Shown one piece after another: positions 4,473-5,026 of a stretch of 5,026 bases of DNA. The notes under the pieces are model-generated. The model saw nothing but the letters and a program-made list of their open reading frames with translations, made no database searches and was not told the origin of the DNA. The stretch covers positions 1-5,026 of the forward strand of contig DASPPB010000005.1 of the NCBI GenBank assembly GCA_035625725.1. Direction: 5' to 3'. This DNA is from GJ-E10 sp035625725 (GTDB lineage Bacteria > Pseudomonadota > Gammaproteobacteria > Burkholderiales > Burkholderiaceae_F). The position numbers and the translations under genes are program-made. Positions within the stretch are counted from its first letter, which is position 1. Each line of letters starts with the position of its first letter.

Positions 4473-4714
4473 CGACTGGACCTGAGGAACCGCTGCGCGA
4501 TGCGCGCGTTCGATCGATCGATCGAAGCGGGGACACGAAACTTGCCCTTAGCGACGCCAAGGCGTTTGCCAGGAGGGTTCGCATGGACTGCTACGAGCTT
4601 GGCAGCCGCCTTGCCGTTGCGCGCAATGATGATCTCGCGTTCGTTGCCGCTTTCCACCGCTTCGACGAGCCGTGATAAAGACGACTTCGCCTTGAGAATG
4701 TTAACGATGGCCAT
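4469..4714 (-). CDS. Phd/YefM-type antitoxin
   Basis: An 81-residue protein starting MAIVNILKAKSSLSRLVEAV. Residues 1-45 match the Phd/YefM fold: N-terminal strand, helix with KSSLSRLVEAVESG, then REIIIARNGKAAAKLV, which dimerises and binds the operator. The C-terminal part (GKRLGVAKGKFRVPASIDRS) is the flexible segment that covers the PIN toxin active site in this antitoxin group. It should neutralise the coupled toxin and autorepress. Start at 4714 fits the family; AGAG on the minus strand (4726-4723) is eight bases upstream. The usual acidic C-terminus of such antitoxins is replaced by the basic end AQRFLRSSR. Codons for S-I-D-R-S contain an unusual 18-bp palindrome (4509-4526), noted separately. 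Confidence 0.9.
   Translation of the reverse strand: MAIVNILKAKSSLSRLVEAVESGNEREIIIARNGKAAAKLVAVHANPPGKRLGVAKGKFRVPASIDRSNARIAQRFLRSSR
4509..4526. repeat. 18-bp perfect palindrome with GATC tandem repeats
   Basis: TTCGATCGATCGATCGAA is perfectly self-complementary and contains three GATC sites in tandem, each inside CGATCG. It falls inside the antitoxin coding region in the Ala-Ser-Ile-Asp-Arg-Ser-Asn segment. It may be a slippage-prone microsatellite, a cluster of methylation sites or an internal operator. Confidence 0.8.
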
Positions 4715-4760
4715 GAATGCCGCTCTTGACGGTATTAGCTGTCGTTGCCGCTATTTGATT

Positions 4761-4826
4761 TTGCGGACATTCTCGCGTCAGGTCAGACCTATGTAGGGAT
4801 TGTGCAGTGCGCCATCGTGTCCGCAA
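4761..4826. repeat. 9-bp inverted repeat around 48 bases
   Basis: TTGCGGACA (4761-4769) and TGTCCGCAA (4818-4826) are perfect inverse copies. GCGGAC occurs again in direct orientation at 4861-4866. No transposase lies inside or near, so a mobile origin is only a possibility. Confidence 0.5.
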
Positions 4827-4887
4827 CGTTGGGCCTACCCGTCATATTAACGACGGTATAGCGGACTATGGTTGATGGCTCAGTTCG

Positions 4888-4913
4888 GCCAGGAGCGGCC
4901 GCTCGCGCCAGGA
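4888..4913. repeat. 12-bp palindrome between 7-bp direct repeats
   Basis: GAGCGGCCGCTC (4893-4904) is a perfect palindrome, lying between two copies of GCCAGGA (4888-4894 and 4907-4913), the first of which overlaps it by two bases. A near copy, AGCGGCAGCTC, lies at 4975-4985 (10 of 11 bases equal to 4894-4904). Confidence 0.6.
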
Positions 4914-5026
4914 ACCGAAAGCGGTCAAATTTCGGGACTGCCGACTCGTGGCAGACGTGCAGGTTTTTGCGGGAAGCGGCAGCTCAAAGGATGCGGTACA
5001 GGCACTTCGATGCTACTCAGCAGACG

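Larger units (their letters stand above)
4715..5026. other. Repeat-rich intergenic stretch at the right edge
   Basis: No convincing gene is seen. A plus-strand frame from an ATG at 4868 stays open for 53 codons to the window end, but its Arg/Ala-rich translation and lack of a ribosome-binding site make it doubtful. A minus-strand TAATAC (4737-4732) could be the -10 box of the antitoxin operon, without a good -35. The rest is short repeats: TTGCGGACA/TGTCCGCAA (4761-4769, 4818-4826), CCGTC/GACGG (4839-4843, 4852-4856), and the palindrome at 4893-4904. Confidence 0.45.

Noticed and set aside
4938..4968. Hairpin CTGCC/GGCAG followed by TTTTT as a plus-strand terminator
   Set aside because: The stem is only 5 bp and the T-run starts nine bases after it, too far for an intrinsic terminator; no gene upstream needs one.
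4868..5026. 53-codon plus-strand frame open to the window end
   Set aside because: It has no ribosome-binding site, a basic low-complexity translation, and passes through the palindromic repeat cluster. It is probably chance.

Overview
The window is high-GC bacterial DNA. It most resembles a Gram-negative proteobacterium, probably a betaproteobacterium of the Burkholderiales type. That placement rests on general recognition of the protein families (a small periplasmic protein with an ADVGVSI-type mature end, a short Nudix hydrolase, two VapBC-type modules), not on any search. No rRNA, tRNA, CRISPR, transposase or insertion-sequence end is visible.

Left flank (1-317, minus strand): a ribbon-helix-helix VapB-type antitoxin followed, with a one-base TGATG overlap, by the first 25 codons of a VapC/PIN toxin that runs off the window. 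The stretch 318-762 has no convincing gene but holds a likely promoter/operator for the antitoxin and a strong inverted repeat ahead of the next gene.

Centre (763-4011, plus strand): a secreted small protein with a proline-rich middle and a His/Asp-rich tail (763-1173); a structured 380-bp gap containing a well-formed intrinsic terminator that points to the minus strand; a Nudix hydrolase (1556-1987); a possible 73-residue ORF joined to both neighbours by ATGA overlaps (1984-2205); a full-length soluble cytochrome P450 (2202-3644); and an 82-residue conserved-looking hypothetical protein (3763-4011). Nudix, small ORF and P450 look like one transcription unit, but no ferredoxin or reductase partner for the P450 lies in view.

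Right flank (4086-4714, minus strand): a complete second toxin-antitoxin module, Phd/YefM-type antitoxin followed by a PIN-domain VapC toxin with a four-base ATGA overlap. The last 312 bases hold no convincing gene but are rich in short inverted and direct repeats.

Overall this is a short metabolic cassette between two toxin-antitoxin modules, an arrangement often seen in accessory regions. I see no proof of a new system. The points most worth checking are the possible antisense/ncRNA transcript ending at 1227, the coupled small ORF before the P450, and the repeat-rich right edge.
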